Under the pieces are notes generated by a model, which did no database searches, was not told where the DNA came from, and saw nothing but the letters and a program-made list of their open reading frames with translations. From Betaproteobacteria bacterium (GTDB lineage Bacteria > Pseudomonadota > Gammaproteobacteria > Burkholderiales > SG8-39), in the NCBI GenBank assembly GCA_019245555.1, contig JAFARH010000363.1:1-5499 (forward strand): 5,499 bases of DNA. Reading direction: 5' to 3'. Position numbers and translations under genes: made by a program. Below, piece by piece: positions 4,056-5,499 of this stretch (positions are counted from its first letter, which is position 1; each line of letters begins with the position of its first letter).

Positions 4056-5499
4056 TGCACCCTGTCGTTTGCGAGACGCAACACCTGATGGCGCTGCCAC
4101 GCGTCGGTCGTCTCGGGAAAATCCTCACGCTGGTGGGCACCGCGACTCTCGGTTCGCTCGAGCGCTGCGCGCGTCACGCATTCGCCGACGAGCGCCATGT
4201 TGCGCAGGTCGTGCAGATCGATCCATACCGGATCCAGCCCTTCGACCGGCGCGGGAAGCTCGAACGTTCGTAATTTGGCGATCTCGCCCAGCGTTCGCTC
4301 GAGTCCGGCCCGAGTACGCAGCGGCCCGACGTGCTCGTTCATCAGCGCCTGCAGACGGACGATTTCGGCCGCGGGATTCATCGCCGGCCGCTTGCCTGCT
4401 GAAGCCTTGGCAGGCCGCGCCGCCGGCATGGATGTTTTCGCAGCGAGCGCAGCAGCGCGCTGCCCTGCCCTGCGGCCGAACACCAGCGCCTCGGTTATCG
4501 CGTTTCCCGAAAGCCGATTGGCTCCGTTCGCGCCGCCCACGGCTTCGCCGGCGGCGAAGAGATGGGGCACAGCGGTGTGCATGTCGACGGCGGTGCGGAT
4601 GCCGCCCATGTGGTAGTGCGCGATCGGCGCGACCTCGATCGCCTGGCGCGTCAGGTCGATGCCGTTCTTGGCGAGCCGATCGATCACCGGACCGAATGCC
4701 GAGCGCAGCTCGGGCGCGCCGCAATGCTGGAAGCTCAGCCACGCACCGCCGTGCGGCGAGCCGCGTCCGGCGGTCACTTCCCTGAGGATGGCGTACGTCG
4801 CGTTATCGCGCGCCACGGTATAGCGCCCTTCCTCCGAAAGGAATTCGCGCATCTCTGAATTCAGGAGGCGCCCGCCGAGCTTGTAGCGGAACGGATCCCA
4901 CATGATCGGATCCATCCCGACCAAACGCGGCGCGAGGTGGCCGATCGGGAAGAACTGCACGAACTCCATGTCGACGAGCGTGGCGCCAGCGCGTAAGGCG
5001 AGCGCATAGCCGTCGCCGCCCATGTTGATCGACGCGCTATTTCTCGCATACAGGCGCGTAAGACCACCGGTCGCAACGATGGTCGCTTTCGCTGCGATGG
5101 TCACAGCCTCGCCGGTGGCTGTATGCACGGCATGCGCGCCGACGCAGATGCCGCCCTGCACCGCAAGATCGGTGACGAGGAGATCGCCGGTGCGGCGGAT
5201 CTCCGGCACACGCTGCACTTCGGCACGCAGGGTCTTGGACACCGCGGGACCCGTGTTCAGAAAGTCGACGTATACGCAGCGCTTCCTATCGTGCCCTGGC
5301 GCATGCACCTGGCTGATATGACCGTCCTTGCGCGCCCAGCCCACGCCGCGCTCGTCCATCTCGCGGATGCATTCGGGGCCTTCCTCGCACACCAATCGCG
5401 ACAACGCTTCATCGCACAGGCCGCGGCCTGCCTTCAGAGTATCTGCAAGGTGGTGCTCCCAATGATCGGGCTCCTCTTCTCCCACGGCGGCTGCAACCG
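4040..5499 (-). CDS. Fumarate reductase/succinate dehydrogenase-type FAD flavoprotein subunit (5' end outside window)
   Basis: About 485 residues are in the window and the frame is open through the right edge, so the N-terminal FAD Rossmann motif and any covalent-FAD His lie outside. A GTG at 5485 is in frame, but family-like sequence (VAAAVGEEEPDHW) continues upstream, so it is not the start. Counting from that GTG: ATIVATGGLTRLY (134-146), INMGGDGYALALRAGA (153-168), EFVQFFPIGH (174-183), YTVARDNATYAILREVTAGRG (222-242), IAHYHMGG (288-295), LFAAGEAVGGANGANRLSGN (309-328), FGRRAG (336-341), then an Ala/Pro/Lys-rich linker (345-372) and a helical C-terminal domain ending with RGAHQREDFPE (448-458). 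HYHMGG and GANRL match substrate-site His and Arg of SdhA/FrdA, but the HPTG His is Phe179. The enzyme likely oxidises or reduces a carboxylate-like substrate and passes electrons to the overlapping ferredoxin gene product. Not a standard SdhA. Confidence 0.9.
   Translation of the reverse strand, partial: VAAAVGEEEPDHWEHHLADTLKAGRGLCDEALSRLVCEEGPECIREMDERGVGWARKDGHISQVHAPGHDRKRCVYVDFLNTGPAVSKTLRAEVQRVPEIRRTGDLLVTDLAVQGGICVGAHAVHTATGEAVTIAAKATIVATGGLTRLYARNSASINMGGDGYALALRAGATLVDMEFVQFFPIGHLAPRLVGMDPIMWDPFRYKLGGRLLNSEMREFLSEEGRYTVARDNATYAILREVTAGRGSPHGGAWLSFQHCGAPELRSAFGPVIDRLAKNGIDLTRQAIEVAPIAHYHMGGIRTAVDMHTAVPHLFAAGEAVGGANGANRLSGNAITEALVFGRRAGQRAAALAAKTSMPAARPAKASAGKRPAMNPAAEIVRLQALMNEHVGPLRTRAGLERTLGEIAKLRTFELPAPVEGLDPVWIDLHDLRNMALVGECVTRAALERTESRGAHQREDFPETTDAWQRHQVLRLANDRVQCLPS

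Noticed and set aside
4056..4100. Ferredoxin start at 4100
   Set aside because: The 15 extra residues (MAAPSGVASRKRQGA) do not resemble the family, and ATG 4055 begins exactly where the domain does.
4040..5499. Canonical succinate dehydrogenase SdhA with SdhB
   Set aside because: The HPTG His is absent, the Fe-S partner lacks its C-terminal domain, and no SdhC/SdhD genes are visible.

Overview
The window looks like a high-GC betaproteobacterial chromosome, most likely Burkholderiales or a close soil/environmental relative. The evidence is two Bug/TctC-type periplasmic solute-binding proteins side by side (a family greatly expanded in that group), a small lipoprotein with a Gly-rich linker and a repeat unit common in betaproteobacterial surface proteins, and GC-rich third codon positions. 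This assignment is inference; no rRNA or other taxonomic marker is present. No tRNA, CRISPR array or insertion sequence was found.

Layout, left to right. (1) 1-433, minus strand: the N-terminal 144 residues of a Bug receptor that runs off the left edge. (2) 414-1364, plus strand: a complete Bug receptor, head to head with the first, with the two start regions overlapping by 20 bp. (3) 1365-1580: a compact stretch holding a 26-codon GTG-start ORF behind a Shine-Dalgarno sequence that is complementary over about 15 nt to the 3' tail of 16S rRNA, then a GGCCGG hairpin and a strong terminator that works in both directions. (4) 1582-1929, minus: a 115-residue lipoprotein carrying one repeat unit. 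(5) 1930-2049: a divergent gap with a minus-strand terminator-like hairpin. (6) 2050-3753, plus: a 567-residue flavin-dependent monooxygenase with an N-terminal NTF2/SnoaL-like domain. (7) 3750-5499, minus: a two-gene operon with a fumarate reductase/succinate dehydrogenase-type flavoprotein (5' end outside the window) followed, with a 16-nt overlap, by a small [2Fe-2S] ferredoxin-like subunit.

How they may work together. The flavoprotein and ferredoxin probably form a two-subunit dehydrogenase or reductase. The electron-transfer subunit consists only of the [2Fe-2S] domain and lacks the C-terminal [4Fe-4S]/[3Fe-4S] half of true SdhB/FrdB; no membrane anchor gene is visible. The flavoprotein keeps two of the substrate-site motifs of the family but has Phe where the family has the His of HPTG, so succinate or fumarate is not a safe substrate call. 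Bug receptors often bind carboxylates and often sit beside catabolic enzymes, so a small-organic-acid theme is plausible but unproven. The monooxygenase meets the ferredoxin gene tail to tail at a shared CTAG stop, so the two are in different transcription units.

No obviously new defence or mobile system is present. The best candidates for something undescribed are the short ORF/RNA element at 1391-1570 and the reduced dehydrogenase at 3750-5499.
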